Source of the DNA: Thermodesulfovibrio aggregans
GTDB lineage: Bacteria > Nitrospirota > Thermodesulfovibrionia > Thermodesulfovibrionales > Thermodesulfovibrionaceae
Assembly: GCF_001514535.1 (NCBI RefSeq)
Contig: NZ_BCNO01000003.1
Span: forward strand, 185,344-249,343
Direction: 5' to 3'
DNA: 64,000 nt
Part shown: piece by piece, positions 15,623 to 25,838 of the stretch
How the letters are laid out: every line of letters begins with the position of its first letter
Numbering within the stretch: position 1 is the stretch's first letter
Position numbers and translations under genes: made by a program
Notes under the pieces: model-generated
The model's database searches: none
Told to the model about the DNA's origin: nothing
Seen by the model: only the letters and a program-made list of their open reading frames with translations

Positions 15623-17221
15623 TCACTTTTCTTTTAAGTGAAATATTGTTTCTATGTAAGGTGTTTCTCTATTTTTCTCTACTCTACATAAAACAGGACG
15701 TTTAAATTCATTAACTATCCTCATACCTGCAAGCTCAGCAATTTTAGGATAAAGGTTAAATTTATCATTAGCCACTAAAAAAATATCATAGTCATCTTGA
15801 AGATAGTTCTTGCAATTTTTAAGAACTTCTGCTATTCCGTTTACATAAGAATTTTTTGCCTCTTCATCCTGTCCTTTAAATAATGGTCCTATTTCTAATT
15901 CATCCATGCGTTTAAATCCAAATATTTCATATGCATAAGCGTGCTGCTCATGGTAATCAATAAGGCCTACATAAGGAGGGCTTGAAAATATCCCTTTTAT
16001 TTTCTGCTTTGATAAAACTTTTGCAAACTCAGGATTTATTTTTTTCACCTCTTCATATATTTCAATTGTTCTGCTATCACCTGTTAAACATATTTGAAAA
16101 GTATCGGTTCTTAATTTATCAAACTCTTTAAGCCTTTTTAATGTATCCTTTGTGTAATATTCCCACCATTTTTTTATTGAAAAAAGTGGTTTACAGATTT
16201 TCCCGTGTTTTTTACAATAATATGTTGTAAATACAGGTTCCTTCAAAGTAGCTAAGTCAGCATGCGTTGTTGCTCTACAAGAACGAGCAGTTCTACTTAG
16301 TATAATAAATAAAACATTTTTAACATCGTTGTTTTTTATTGAATTAATTTCGCTTGCCAAAAAATCTATTTCTTGCCTCACAGGTTCTGAAAACCATTTA
16401 TCCATAAAAGTCTCACTTTTATCTTGTTTTATTTTAATTTGATATTTTTCAAGTAATGCATTATAAATACTCAGAAATTCTTTTTCCTTTTTTTGGGCAT
16501 ATTCATCTTCATTTATTATTCCCTTTGAAATCTTCCTTTTGTAATCTGGTGAAGGGAAGTAAATATTATTGAATTTAGTTAACTCAAGCAACAATTCTTC
16601 CTCAAAAACAATGTATTTTTTATTTTTTCGAAACTCTTCAAATTTTAAGCTCAATTCATCAATTATTTCCTTTACTAAATTTAAGTTGTGCCTCATAACT
16701 TTTACATTTGAAATTAGAGAATTAAAATATGAAATATCTATTCCGATAGCATGTATTCCTAATTCATTGGCTTGAACTAATGTTGTACCACTTCCGCAAA
16801 AAGGGTCTAAAACTATATCACCCTTCTGAAAATATACTTTCTTTTTAAATTCATCTGTATGGGAATCAAGGAAATATTCAACAAGTTGTGGTATAAACTT
16901 ACCTTTATAAGGATGTAAACGGTGAACATGCTTTGTTCTTTCTGATTCTTTATACTGAACAAATGAAAGATGCCAGTTTATATCTTCTCCAAACGCAGCC
17001 CATTTATATTTTTCATAGACAGAATCATAATAAGCTTTTAGTTCCTCAATTTTTACTAATGGATTACCATGATTGCCATATTTTTTTATTTTTCCATACT
17101 GAATCAAATAAGAGATATTTGAAATACTAATTTTTCGGTTTAAATATTGAGAAGCCCATAAACTTGCTTCTCTTAAACTAACAAGATTTTCCTTTTCTCC
17201 AAATAATTTTTTCTGCTGCAT
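15623..17221 (-). CDS. Type II DNA methyltransferase with N-terminal DNA-binding domain
   Basis: A 532-residue SAM-dependent methyltransferase. The first 75 residues (SLREASLWASQYLNRKIS, IQYGKIKKYG) look like a MerR/excisionase-type winged helix. Motif I DPFCGSGTTLVQANELG is near residue 141, and the catalytic SSPPY (motif IV) near 411, which suggests an N4-cytosine or N6-adenine target, SPPY favouring cytosine. The central part has lysine- and glutamate-rich insertions. Base composition is very AT-rich, in line with a mobile defence gene. It starts 3 bp after nadE; probable partner of the TdeIII-type endonuclease behind it. Confidence 0.9.
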   Translation of the reverse strand: MQQKKLFGEKENLVSLREASLWASQYLNRKISISNISYLIQYGKIKKYGNHGNPLVKIEELKAYYDSVYEKYKWAAFGEDINWHLSFVQYKESERTKHVHRLHPYKGKFIPQLVEYFLDSHTDEFKKKVYFQKGDIVLDPFCGSGTTLVQANELGIHAIGIDISYFNSLISNVKVMRHNLNLVKEIIDELSLKFEEFRKNKKYIVFEEELLLELTKFNNIYFPSPDYKRKISKGIINEDEYAQKKEKEFLSIYNALLEKYQIKIKQDKSETFMDKWFSEPVRQEIDFLASEINSIKNNDVKNVLFIILSRTARSCRATTHADLATLKEPVFTTYYCKKHGKICKPLFSIKKWWEYYTKDTLKRLKEFDKLRTDTFQICLTGDSRTIEIYEEVKKINPEFAKVLSKQKIKGIFSSPPYVGLIDYHEQHAYAYEIFGFKRMDELEIGPLFKGQDEEAKNSYVNGIAEVLKNCKNYLQDDYDIFLVANDKFNLYPKIAELAGMRIVNEFKRPVLCRVEKNRETPYIETIFHLKEK

Positions 17222-17224
17222 CCC

Positions 17225-18946
17225 CTACCCTCCAAATTTATTCGTGATAGGAAATCTCCAGTCTTTGCCGAGAGATACAGGAGATACTTTTATGCCTAAG
17301 GGTGCCTGTCTTCTTTTAAACTCTGCTCTTTTTACCATATTCAATACTTTTTTAACTGTTTCTCTGTCAAGCCCGTATTCAACGATTTCATCCTCTCCCA
17401 TGCATTTTTCAATATTAAGATATAAAATTTTATCGAGCACCTCATAGGGTGGCAGAGTATCCTGATCTTTCTGCCCGGGCTTTAGCTCTGCTGAAGGTGG
17501 CTTTGTAAATACTCTTTCAGGGATTCTTCCAAGTGATGCCCATTTTGCAACTCTGTAAACCTGAGTTTTATAAACATCCTTAATTACTGCATATCCGCCT
17601 GCCATGTCACCATAAAGAGTTGCATAACCAACTGAAAGTTCTGATTTGTTTCCTGTGGTTATCACAAGCCATCCAAATTTATTTGAGAGTGCCATAAGAA
17701 TATTTCCACGTATTCTGCTCTGAATGTTTTCTTCAGTAACATCCTGAGGCTGGTCTTTAAAAGTGTCTGCAAGCGACTTAAGATACTCATCAAATAGGTC
17801 ATCTATTGAAATTTCAATCAATTCAATTCCGAGATTCTTTACAAGCTCATAAACATCTTCTCTGCTTTCCCTTGATGTATATCTTGAAGGCATAAAAACT
17901 CCTGTAACTCTATCCCTGCCTAATGCCTCTACTGCAATTAATGCCACAAAGGAAGAGTCAATTCCTCCACTTAAACCAAGACATACTCTTTTAAAGCCAT
18001 TCTTGGTAACATAATCTCTCAATCCTGTGGTGAGAGCTTTGAAAATCTCCTCTTCTTCTGTCATTTCATGTATCTGGATGGATTTCCTGCCTGATTTTAA
18101 CAGGCTTGGAATTGTTTTTTTCTTTCTTTTCAATGGAATTTTAATAACTTCTCTATCTTCAAAATCACCTTCCCATCTTATCTTTGGCTCACGAAGTCTT
18201 GTTCTTGTTACTTCTTCCATGTCAATCTCAGCAACTATAAAATCTTCCTCAAATGCTTTGCCTCTTACAAGAATCTCTCCAGATGGCGAGATAACAAGGC
18301 TTCTTCCATCAAAGACTGTTTCATCCTGTCCACCAACCATGTTTAAATAGCAAACATAAACTCCCATGTCATATGCTCGTGTTGTGAGCATTCTAGTTTT
18401 TCTCTGGTATTTTCCAGCATAAAAGGGGGATGCACTTATATTTATTATCAATTCTGCACCGGTTGCTGCCTGAATAAGACCTGGGAGAGAGGGATGAAAG
18501 ATATCTTCACAGATGTTAACAGCAAAAAACACACCATCGTATTCATAAACTGGAGTTCTGCTTCCGGGCTTAAAATATCTCATCTCATCAAAAACACTGT
18601 AATTGGGAAGATAAATCTTATGATAAAAATCAATCACGCTCTGATTTGAAATGATAGCAGCAGAGTTATAAAGATCATCTTTCTTTACTGGCAAACCAAC
18701 AACTAAAACAAAATCTTTCACCTTTTTTGCTATCTCATCTAATGCATCCTCTGCTTTTCTTATAAAGGCTGGATAAAAAAGCAGGTCTTCAGGATTGTAT
18801 CCGGTCATAGCAAGCTCGGGAAATACGATAATCTCTGCTTGTTCAGCTACTGCTTTATCAATGTAAAAAAGGATCTTTTGAAGGTTTCCCTCAATATCTC
18901 CAACAACAGGATTTATCTGGCAGAGTGCTAACCTCAGGGTTCTCAT
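17225..18946 (-). CDS. nadE: Glutamine-dependent NAD+ synthase
   Basis: A 573-residue two-domain enzyme. The N-terminal nitrilase-type glutaminase has the Glu-Lys-Cys triad in FPELAMTGY (about 43), HKIYLPNYSVFDE (about 114) and NICEDIFHPS (about 149). The C-terminal synthetase has the ATP loop GLSGGIDSS near residue 329. It makes NAD from deamido-NAD using glutamine nitrogen. It overlaps the preceding HSDR-like gene by 4 bp and leads directly into the methyltransferase gene, so a housekeeping gene sits inside an accessory cluster. Confidence 0.96.
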   Translation of the reverse strand: MRTLRLALCQINPVVGDIEGNLQKILFYIDKAVAEQAEIIVFPELAMTGYNPEDLLFYPAFIRKAEDALDEIAKKVKDFVLVVGLPVKKDDLYNSAAIISNQSVIDFYHKIYLPNYSVFDEMRYFKPGSRTPVYEYDGVFFAVNICEDIFHPSLPGLIQAATGAELIINISASPFYAGKYQRKTRMLTTRAYDMGVYVCYLNMVGGQDETVFDGRSLVISPSGEILVRGKAFEEDFIVAEIDMEEVTRTRLREPKIRWEGDFEDREVIKIPLKRKKKTIPSLLKSGRKSIQIHEMTEEEEIFKALTTGLRDYVTKNGFKRVCLGLSGGIDSSFVALIAVEALGRDRVTGVFMPSRYTSRESREDVYELVKNLGIELIEISIDDLFDEYLKSLADTFKDQPQDVTEENIQSRIRGNILMALSNKFGWLVITTGNKSELSVGYATLYGDMAGGYAVIKDVYKTQVYRVAKWASLGRIPERVFTKPPSAELKPGQKDQDTLPPYEVLDKILYLNIEKCMGEDEIVEYGLDRETVKKVLNMVKRAEFKRRQAPLGIKVSPVSLGKDWRFPITNKFGG

Positions 18947-19503
18947 ATGTTACAGGTTGGACAGCATTTTATAGCATCAAAGGCATAAAGTATTCTTCTT
19001 TCCTTTGGAAGCTTTTCTTCGCTGTAGGGAATGAATTTTATTGATGGCAAAAGATTTAGCAATTCATCTTTGCTTGGTAGTTCCATTGTTTTTATAACCT
19101 GTCCTGTGAGCACATCTATCAATATTCCTTCCTGCCCATCAGTAACAATGGCAAAAGGAATCTGATAGGGCTCAACAACCCTGCAAAAGGCAAGCATAAA
19201 TCTTTCCCATGACTCAATACTTGCTGGAGTGCATTTGATCGCATATATGACCTTCTCCTGTAGCTTGATAAGTATATCTACACTGGTTACAAACTTTTCT
19301 TTCGCAGAAACATTCACTTCATAGCCTCTGTTAAGCTCAATATTGTCTGAGGTATAGCCACGATCAATTAAATATTGAATCATTAATCTTTGGATGTATC
19401 CAATGCTTTGTGCAAAAAGTTCTTCCTGTTGCTTTATAATATCTCCAATAAGTTCCTTCCTTTCTTCTGGAGATCCAGGCGTTTTATTGAGTGGTATTTC
19501 CAT
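18943..19503 (-). CDS. Stand-alone HSDR_N-like (restriction-type nuclease fold) protein
   Basis: A 186-residue protein resembling the N-terminal domain of type I restriction R subunits (HSDR_N_2 type): RLMIQYLIDRGY, VSAKEKFVTSVDILI and YAIKC. In active members the core reads D...ExK; here the second acidic position appears as Ala in AIKC, so catalysis is doubtful. The C-terminus ends in a Cys pair CCPTCN. GGAGG lies 8 nt before the ATG at 19503. It overlaps hepT by 20 bp and nadE by 4 bp, so it belongs to the mntA-hepT-nadE transcript. Function unknown. Confidence 0.65.
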   Translation of the reverse strand: MEIPLNKTPGSPEERKELIGDIIKQQEELFAQSIGYIQRLMIQYLIDRGYTSDNIELNRGYEVNVSAKEKFVTSVDILIKLQEKVIYAIKCTPASIESWERFMLAFCRVVEPYQIPFAIVTDGQEGILIDVLTGQVIKTMELPSKDELLNLLPSIKFIPYSEEKLPKERRILYAFDAIKCCPTCNI

Positions 19504-19936
19504 CAAAACTTCCTCCTTTCAAAAAATTTTTTATTTCAACGCAGAAATCAGAGAGATCATTGTATCCTTTGGACAAATTTTTAAGAAAAGTGGCATCGTC
19601 AATTACCCAGTATCTATGGATAAGAGAGTTTCTGAAGTCAAAAAAAGGTTTAAGTTTTTTTATTAACTCGTTTGAAATTATACCTTTTTCATGTGCTTTT
19701 TTAACTGTATCAAGATATCCCTTTACTGCTATACCGTATTGTTTTGCAAGAAGATGCTGTAGGACATTTGCCATAGCCTCAGAAATTTCAATCACAAGAT
19801 ATTTTAATGCAAGGATATTTATTTCGTTTAAAGATTTTTCTTCTATATTTGTTTTTCCTAAAATGGCTTCAATTTTTCCTGTATTTTCAATTATTTCAAG
19901 TAGATATTTTTCAATCCTATTTAAATCCAGTTTCAT
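19484..19936 (-). CDS. HepT-like ribonuclease toxin (HEPN domain)
   Basis: A 150-residue helical protein of the HEPN/DUF86 family. The conserved RNase motif R-x4-H-x-Y is present as RNSLIHRY near residue 107-114. In the HepT-MntA systems MntA adds AMP groups to the tyrosine of this motif to silence the RNase. The gene overlaps the nucleotidyltransferase gene upstream by 4 bp. The last residues (GGSFDGNTTQ) lie in the overlap with the next gene. Toxin identity is inferred from the motif and the pairing. Confidence 0.85.
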   Translation of the reverse strand: MKLDLNRIEKYLLEIIENTGKIEAILGKTNIEEKSLNEINILALKYLVIEISEAMANVLQHLLAKQYGIAVKGYLDTVKKAHEKGIISNELIKKLKPFFDFRNSLIHRYWVIDDATFLKNLSKGYNDLSDFCVEIKNFLKGGSFDGNTTQ

Positions 19937-20331
19937 GCAAAAACCTCTTTAAGGATGCCTTCTATTTCTCTTAATTGAAGCGATATCTTTTCTATTAAAC
20001 TGGTTCTTAAGTGAGGATTTCTATCAAGCAGAAGAAAACCGTTAAATATCTCATAGAGAATCAGCAAAGAGTCTGCTCTGTCCGATTTAAGGCTGTAATT
20101 TATAAGAGTTATATCAAAAAAATCAGGATAAAGCCCAGTAGCTTCAGATAAAGCCATTTTCAAGTCTGATGTCACTTCAAATGGATTTTCCAGTGGTTCA
20201 TTGCAGTATACGGCTATATCAATATCATTATAAATCTCAGATTTCATGAAAGAACCAAATAAATAGGCAAATATAATATGTTCATTTTCTGATAACACTT
20301 TTTTTATCTTATCAATAAGTTCTATTCTCAT
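19933..20331 (-). CDS. MntA-like nucleotidyltransferase antitoxin
   Basis: A 132-residue minimal nucleotidyltransferase. The catalytic pattern GSF followed by NDIDIAVY (residues 26-42) gives the G-S-x(n)-D-x-D metal site of MntA enzymes. It is upstream of, and overlaps by 4 bp, the HepT-like gene, the normal setting of an AMP-transferring type VII antitoxin. Upstream on the minus strand only an AT-rich stretch (20332-20345) is seen, without a convincing Shine-Dalgarno sequence. Confidence 0.85.
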   Translation of the reverse strand: MRIELIDKIKKVLSENEHIIFAYLFGSFMKSEIYNDIDIAVYCNEPLENPFEVTSDLKMALSEATGLYPDFFDITLINYSLKSDRADSLLILYEIFNGFLLLDRNPHLRTSLIEKISLQLREIEGILKEVFA

Positions 20332-20424
20332 TATTCAATATTTTTAAACAATAGAGGCTAAAAAATCAAACAACTGAAATATTTGAAAGTATTGAAAGAG
20401 TTAACAAAACCTTACATCTCCTGT

Positions 20425-20459
20425 TATTGCGAGGAGCGTAAGCGATGAAGTAATCTCTC
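20425..20459. repeat. Dispersed-repeat-like element (ATTGCGAGGAGCG...AGTAATCTC type)
   Basis: The segment reads ATTGCGAGGAGCGTAAGCG then ATGAAGTAATCTC. I recall near-identical elements (ATTGCGAGGAGCG...CGACGAAGCAATCTC) as high-copy intergenic repeats in several bacterial genomes. ATTGC and GTAAT near its ends can pair. It lies in the 233-bp gap between mntA and the chemoreceptor gene and is richer in G+C than its flanks. Only one copy is seen in this window. Confidence 0.65.
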
Positions 20460-20490
20460 AGGAAGTAAAAGCGAGCTTCTCTGTCGGCAA

Positions 20491-20508
20491 TTTTCAGAAA
20501 ACTGAAAA
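20491..20508. repeat. Short inverted repeat upstream of the chemoreceptor promoter
   Basis: TTTTCAG (20491-20497) and CTGAAAA (20502-20508) around an AAAA loop, directly before the -35 box at 20512. It could be an operator or an incidental hairpin. Confidence 0.35.
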
Positions 20509-20511
20509 AAG

Positions 20512-20540
20512 TTGAAAAATAAATGATATTGGTTTAAAAT
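20512..20540 (+). promoter_or_regulatory. Sigma-70 promoter of the chemoreceptor operon
   Basis: TTGAAA (20512-20517), a 17-bp spacer and TAAAAT (20535-20540), followed by GGAGG at 20554-20558 and the GTG start at 20565. No sigma-28 flagellar consensus is seen. Confidence 0.6.
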
Positions 20541-20564
20541 TAGAAATAAAAAAGGAGGTTGGCA

Positions 20565-22184
<1,620 letters not shown>

Positions 22185-22193
22185 GGAGGCTCT

Positions 22194-22967
22194 ATGTTTT
22201 TTGAGACATCGCTTTTAACATTGATTGTAATTGTATTTTTAGCTGTTTACATTCTTAGCAGTGCTATTAAAATTCTCAAGGAATACGAGAGAGGTGTTGT
22301 TTTCAGGCTTGGAAGAGTAATTCCTGTAAAAGGTCCGGGACTTGTTCTCATCTGGCCAGTGATTGACAAGATGGTCAAAGTCAGTCTGAGAATTGTCACA
22401 ATGGATGTTCCTGCTCAAGACATTATCACTAAGGATAATGTTTCTGTAAAAGTAAATGCAGTTGTATATTTTAGACCAATCGATCCAATTAAAGCTGTTA
22501 CAGCAGTTGAAGACTTTTACTATGCTACAAGTCAGATTGCCCAGACCACACTTCGTAGCATTCTCGGTCAAAGCGAACTTCAGGATCTGCTTACAAATCG
22601 AGAGCAGATTAATGCAGAACTTCAAAGAGTAATTGATGCTCAAACAGAACCATGGGGAATTAAAGTAACAGCAGTTGAGGTTAAAAATGTTGACCTGCCA
22701 CAGGAAATGCTAAGAGCAATGGCAAGGCAGGCTGAAGCTGAAAGAGAGCGAAGAGCAAAAATAATTCATGCAGAAGGTGAGCTTCAGGCAGCAGAAAAGC
22801 TCACAGAAGCAGCAAGAATTATTTCATCGGAGCCAGCAGCACTGCAACTTAGGTACCTACAAACATTAAAAGAGATTGCCTCTGAGAAAAATTCAACAAT
22901 TCTTTTCCCATTACCAATAGATTTAATAACTCCATTTATGGAACTCCTATCCCGTGGTAAAAAATAA
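22194..22967 (+). CDS. Slipin / stomatin-like SPFH protein
   Basis: A 257-residue membrane-anchored protein. An N-terminal membrane segment (residues 3-24) is followed by the SPFH region typical of slipins: [38 protein letters not shown] and [10 protein letters not shown], then a coiled Ala/Glu-rich part ([21 protein letters not shown], quoted in part) and a C-terminal hydrophobic stretch. Such proteins form oligomers in membrane microdomains. A NfeD-type protease partner often found with slipins is absent here. GGAGG precedes the ATG by a few bases. Confidence 0.9.
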   Translation: MFFETSLLTLIVIVFLAVYILSSAIKILKEYERGVVFRLGRVIPVKGPGLVLIWPVIDKMVKVSLRIVTMDVPAQDIITKDNVSVKVNAVVYFRPIDPIKAVTAVEDFYYATSQIAQTTLRSILGQSELQDLLTNREQINAELQRVIDAQTEPWGIKVTAVEVKNVDLPQEMLRAMARQAEAERERRAKIIHAEGELQAAEKLTEAARIISSEPAALQLRYLQTLKEIASEKNSTILFPLPIDLITPFMELLSRGKK

Positions 22968-23670
22968 AATAACTTTTAAAGCACTGCTAAGGCTTTTTGC
23001 TTTGGCAGTGCTTATAGCTTTATCTGTATTTTTTGCTTATGAATTTGGAATTATTGAACTATTTCTCAATGAAGAAAAGCTTAAAAATTTTATCCACTCT
23101 CTCGGACCATTAGGATTTGTAGGTTTTATTTTATTACAGGCATTTCAGGTTGTGGCAGCTCCAATTCCCGGTGAAGTCACCGGATTACTCGGTGGATATT
23201 TATATGGAACATTCGGTGGAATAGTCCTGTCCACCATAGGGCTTACCCTTGGTTCAGTATTTGCCTTTATTCTCGGAAGGGTATTTGGAAAGCCCTTTGT
23301 TGAAAAAGTTGTTGACCCTTTAGTACTCAACAAGTTCGATTACCTACTGCATCATAAAGGTGCTTTTTTAGTATTTTTTCTTTTCCTCATTCCTGGATTT
23401 CCTAAAGATTACCTGAGTTACTTTTTAGGATTAAGCAGACTCAGTGTACTTGAATTTACGGTAATTGCAGGAGTTGGAAGACTTCTTGGAACAGTTCTTC
23501 TTTCTCTTGGTGGAGACTATCTGAGACATCATGAGTACGAAAAGTTTTTAAGCCTCGCAGGAATTGCAGCAGTTGTAATGTTGATAGTATGGCTATTTAA
23601 AGAAAAAATTGAACGCCTGCTCAGGCTATGGCATGTGAGCAAATATAGAAAAAACAAAAAGAAAAAATAA
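22954..23670 (+). CDS. DedA/TVP38-type (VTT domain) membrane protein
   Basis: A 238-residue polytopic protein with about five to six hydrophobic segments. The conserved VTT region is seen in [17 protein letters not shown] (about 68-84), [15 protein letters not shown] and [20 protein letters not shown] (in part). A basic tail (KYRKNKKKK) points to the cytoplasm. Family members take part in lipid flipping and envelope homeostasis. It starts with GTG at 22954, overlapping the slipin gene by 14 bp, so the two are translationally coupled. Converges with fabH with only 1 bp between. Confidence 0.85.
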   Translation: MVKNKITFKALLRLFALAVLIALSVFFAYEFGIIELFLNEEKLKNFIHSLGPLGFVGFILLQAFQVVAAPIPGEVTGLLGGYLYGTFGGIVLSTIGLTLGSVFAFILGRVFGKPFVEKVVDPLVLNKFDYLLHHKGAFLVFFLFLIPGFPKDYLSYFLGLSRLSVLEFTVIAGVGRLLGTVLLSLGGDYLRHHEYEKFLSLAGIAAVVMLIVWLFKEKIERLLRLWHVSKYRKNKKKK

Positions 23671-23671
23671 G

Positions 23672-24649
23672 CTACCACTTAATCAAAGCAGAACCCCATG
23701 TAAGCCCTGCTCCAAAAGCTGCAAGCATTATATAATCGCCCTTTTTAATTCTTCCCATCCTGTTAGCCTCATCTAAAGCAATTGGAATTGAAGCAGCTGA
23801 TGTATTCCCATATTTGTCAATATTTACCATTACTTTTTCCATTGGAAGTTCAAGCCTTTTTGCCATTGCCTGAATAATTCTAATATTTGCCTGATGGGGA
23901 ACCAAAAGAGCAAGCTCTGAAGAGGTTATACCGCCTTTTTTTAATGTTGTGTCAACTATCTCTTCAAGGGTTTTTACCGCAACCTTAAATGTTTCATTGC
24001 CTCTCATCTTTATAAAATTAAGCCGCTGCTTAATCACGTCTTCAGTAACAGGCATTTTTGAGCCACCTGCAGGCATGTGAATAAAATCCCACATAGTTCC
24101 ATCTGAAAAAATGTCTATTATCTTAATCCCTTCGTCTTTCTTTGTCGGCTCAACTACAACCGCACCTGCTCCATCAGCAAGAAGAACACAGGTGGTTCTG
24201 TCAGTCCAGTCTGTGAATCTTGAGAGAGTCTCAGCACCTATTACAAGAGCTCTTTTTGATGCACCTGTTTTTATGAATTTTTCTGCTACAGCAAGAGCAT
24301 AAATAAATCCGGTACATGCACCATTTATGTCAAAGGCTACTGCATTGGTTGCTCCAAGTTTCATCTGAAGAATACAGGCAGAGGATGGAACAAGCATGTC
24401 AGGTGTAACTGTTGCAACGATTATTAAATCTATATCTTTTGCAGTTAAGTTTGCACTTTGCAAAGCTCTAACAGAAGCTTCATAGGCAAGATCACTCGTT
24501 GCCTGCTCTGGAGAGGCTATTCTTCTTTGTTTTATTCCTGTTCTTTCGGTTATCCATTCATCTGATGTTTCAACCATTTTTTCAAGGTCATGGTTTGTTA
24601 AAACTTTTTCAGGAACATAAGAGCCCGTTGATACTATTCTGGCTTTCAT
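23672..24649 (-). CDS. fabH: Beta-ketoacyl-ACP synthase III
   Basis: A 325-residue condensing enzyme that starts fatty-acid chains from acyl-CoA and malonyl-ACP. The Cys-His-Asn triad appears in GACTGFIYAL (about 112), VPHQANIRI (about 252) and KYGNTSAASIP (about 282). It begins MKARIVSTGSYVPEK, normal for FabH. The start lies inside the end of plsX (41-bp overlap). Last gene of yceD-rpmF-plsX-fabH. Confidence 0.96.
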   Translation of the reverse strand: MKARIVSTGSYVPEKVLTNHDLEKMVETSDEWITERTGIKQRRIASPEQATSDLAYEASVRALQSANLTAKDIDLIIVATVTPDMLVPSSACILQMKLGATNAVAFDINGACTGFIYALAVAEKFIKTGASKRALVIGAETLSRFTDWTDRTTCVLLADGAGAVVVEPTKKDEGIKIIDIFSDGTMWDFIHMPAGGSKMPVTEDVIKQRLNFIKMRGNETFKVAVKTLEEIVDTTLKKGGITSSELALLVPHQANIRIIQAMAKRLELPMEKVMVNIDKYGNTSAASIPIALDEANRMGRIKKGDYIMLAAFGAGLTWGSALIKW

Positions 24650-25646
24650 TCATCTCCTCCGTATTTTGTAAGCTTTCTGAGATTCTTCTATAGATTTCTT
24701 TTTTTGCCATTTCTGCGGCAACTTTTATTGCATTTTTTATTGCCTTTGCTGAAGACCTTCCATGACATATTATGCTTGTGCCATTAATCCCAAGCAATAA
24801 AGCACCACCGTATTCTGAATAGTCAACCTTCTTTCGAAAACTTTTTATCGCTGGCTTTATCATTATATAGCCAAGTCTTCCAGTTATTACATCTGCAATC
24901 TCTCTCTTAAGCATCTTCATCAACGCTTCTGCAAGTCCTTCTCCTACTTTAAGAACAATGTTGCCAACAAAGCCATCACATACAACCACATCGGCTGAAC
25001 CAAAAAATATGTCTTTCCCTTCAATATTTCCTATAAAGTTGAGGTTTGAATCCTTTAGAATTCTGAATGCTTCCTTTGTTGCTTCATTTCCTTTTGTTCC
25101 TTCCTCACCAATACTGAGAAGTGCTACTCTCGGGTTGGAAGAATTAAAAAGTGCTTTATGATATGCATCTCCCATGTAGGCAAACTGAACCAGATGTTCT
25201 GCTTTGCAGTCCACATTTGCACCTGCATCAAGAAGAATAAAATGACCTTTTAAACAGGGCATCACTGTGGCAATAGCTGGTCTGTCAACATTCGGCAGTT
25301 TACCTAATAAGAGAAAACTCAGAGCCATCATTGCACCAGAATTACCAGCGCTTAAGACAGCATTGGCTTTGCCTTCTTTTACAAGTTCTATGGCTTTTCT
25401 CATGGATGTATTTTTTCTTCTGATGGCAGTGGAGACATTTTCATCCATGAGAATCTGGTCTTCGGCATTTAAAACAGAGACTTTACCTTTAAAATCCTTT
25501 TTTTCCTTTAAAAATTCATTTATTTTTTTCTCATCACCAACAAGTATTACTTCAATTTCACTGTCTGAGACTGCTTCTATGGCCCCAAGAATATTGACTT
25601 CGGGAGCAAAATCACCTCCCATTGCATCTAAAGCAATTTTGAGCAT
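24609..25646 (-). CDS. plsX: Phosphate acyltransferase PlsX
   Basis: A 345-residue enzyme that makes acyl-phosphate from acyl-ACP for phospholipid synthesis. The N-terminus IALDAMGGDFAPE is diagnostic, and GNSGAMMALS, DAGANVDCK and DGFVGNIVLK further along agree. The tail after LQNTEE is a little longer than usual because the frame runs 41 bp into fabH. It follows rpmF by 9 bp in the order widespread in bacteria, tying lipid synthesis to L32. Confidence 0.96.
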   Translation of the reverse strand: MLKIALDAMGGDFAPEVNILGAIEAVSDSEIEVILVGDEKKINEFLKEKKDFKGKVSVLNAEDQILMDENVSTAIRRKNTSMRKAIELVKEGKANAVLSAGNSGAMMALSFLLLGKLPNVDRPAIATVMPCLKGHFILLDAGANVDCKAEHLVQFAYMGDAYHKALFNSSNPRVALLSIGEEGTKGNEATKEAFRILKDSNLNFIGNIEGKDIFFGSADVVVCDGFVGNIVLKVGEGLAEALMKMLKREIADVITGRLGYIMIKPAIKSFRKKVDYSEYGGALLLGINGTSIICHGRSSAKAIKNAIKVAAEMAKKEIYRRISESLQNTEEMNESQNSINGLLCS

Positions 25647-25655
25647 TTTTTTAAA

Positions 25656-25838
25656 TTACTCTTCTACCTCTAAAAATTTTCTACCTTTGTAGGTTCCACA
25701 ATTTGGACATACCCTGTGAGGAAGCTTTGGCTCCTTGCATTCAGGGCATTCAACAAATGTAGGTGTAGCCACTTTAAACCAGTTAGCTCTTCTTTTGTCC
25801 CTTCTTGAAGGGGTATGACGATGTCTTGGATTAGCCAT
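25656..25838 (-). CDS. rpmF: Large ribosomal subunit protein bL32
   Basis: A 60-residue ribosomal protein: MANPRHRHTPSRRDKRRAN, then CPECKEPKLPHRVCPNCGTY, four cysteines forming a zinc ribbon, and a short acidic tail. It overlaps the yceD-like gene by 8 bp. Length and motifs leave no doubt. Confidence 0.97.
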   Translation of the reverse strand: MANPRHRHTPSRRDKRRANWFKVATPTFVECPECKEPKLPHRVCPNCGTYKGRKFLEVEE

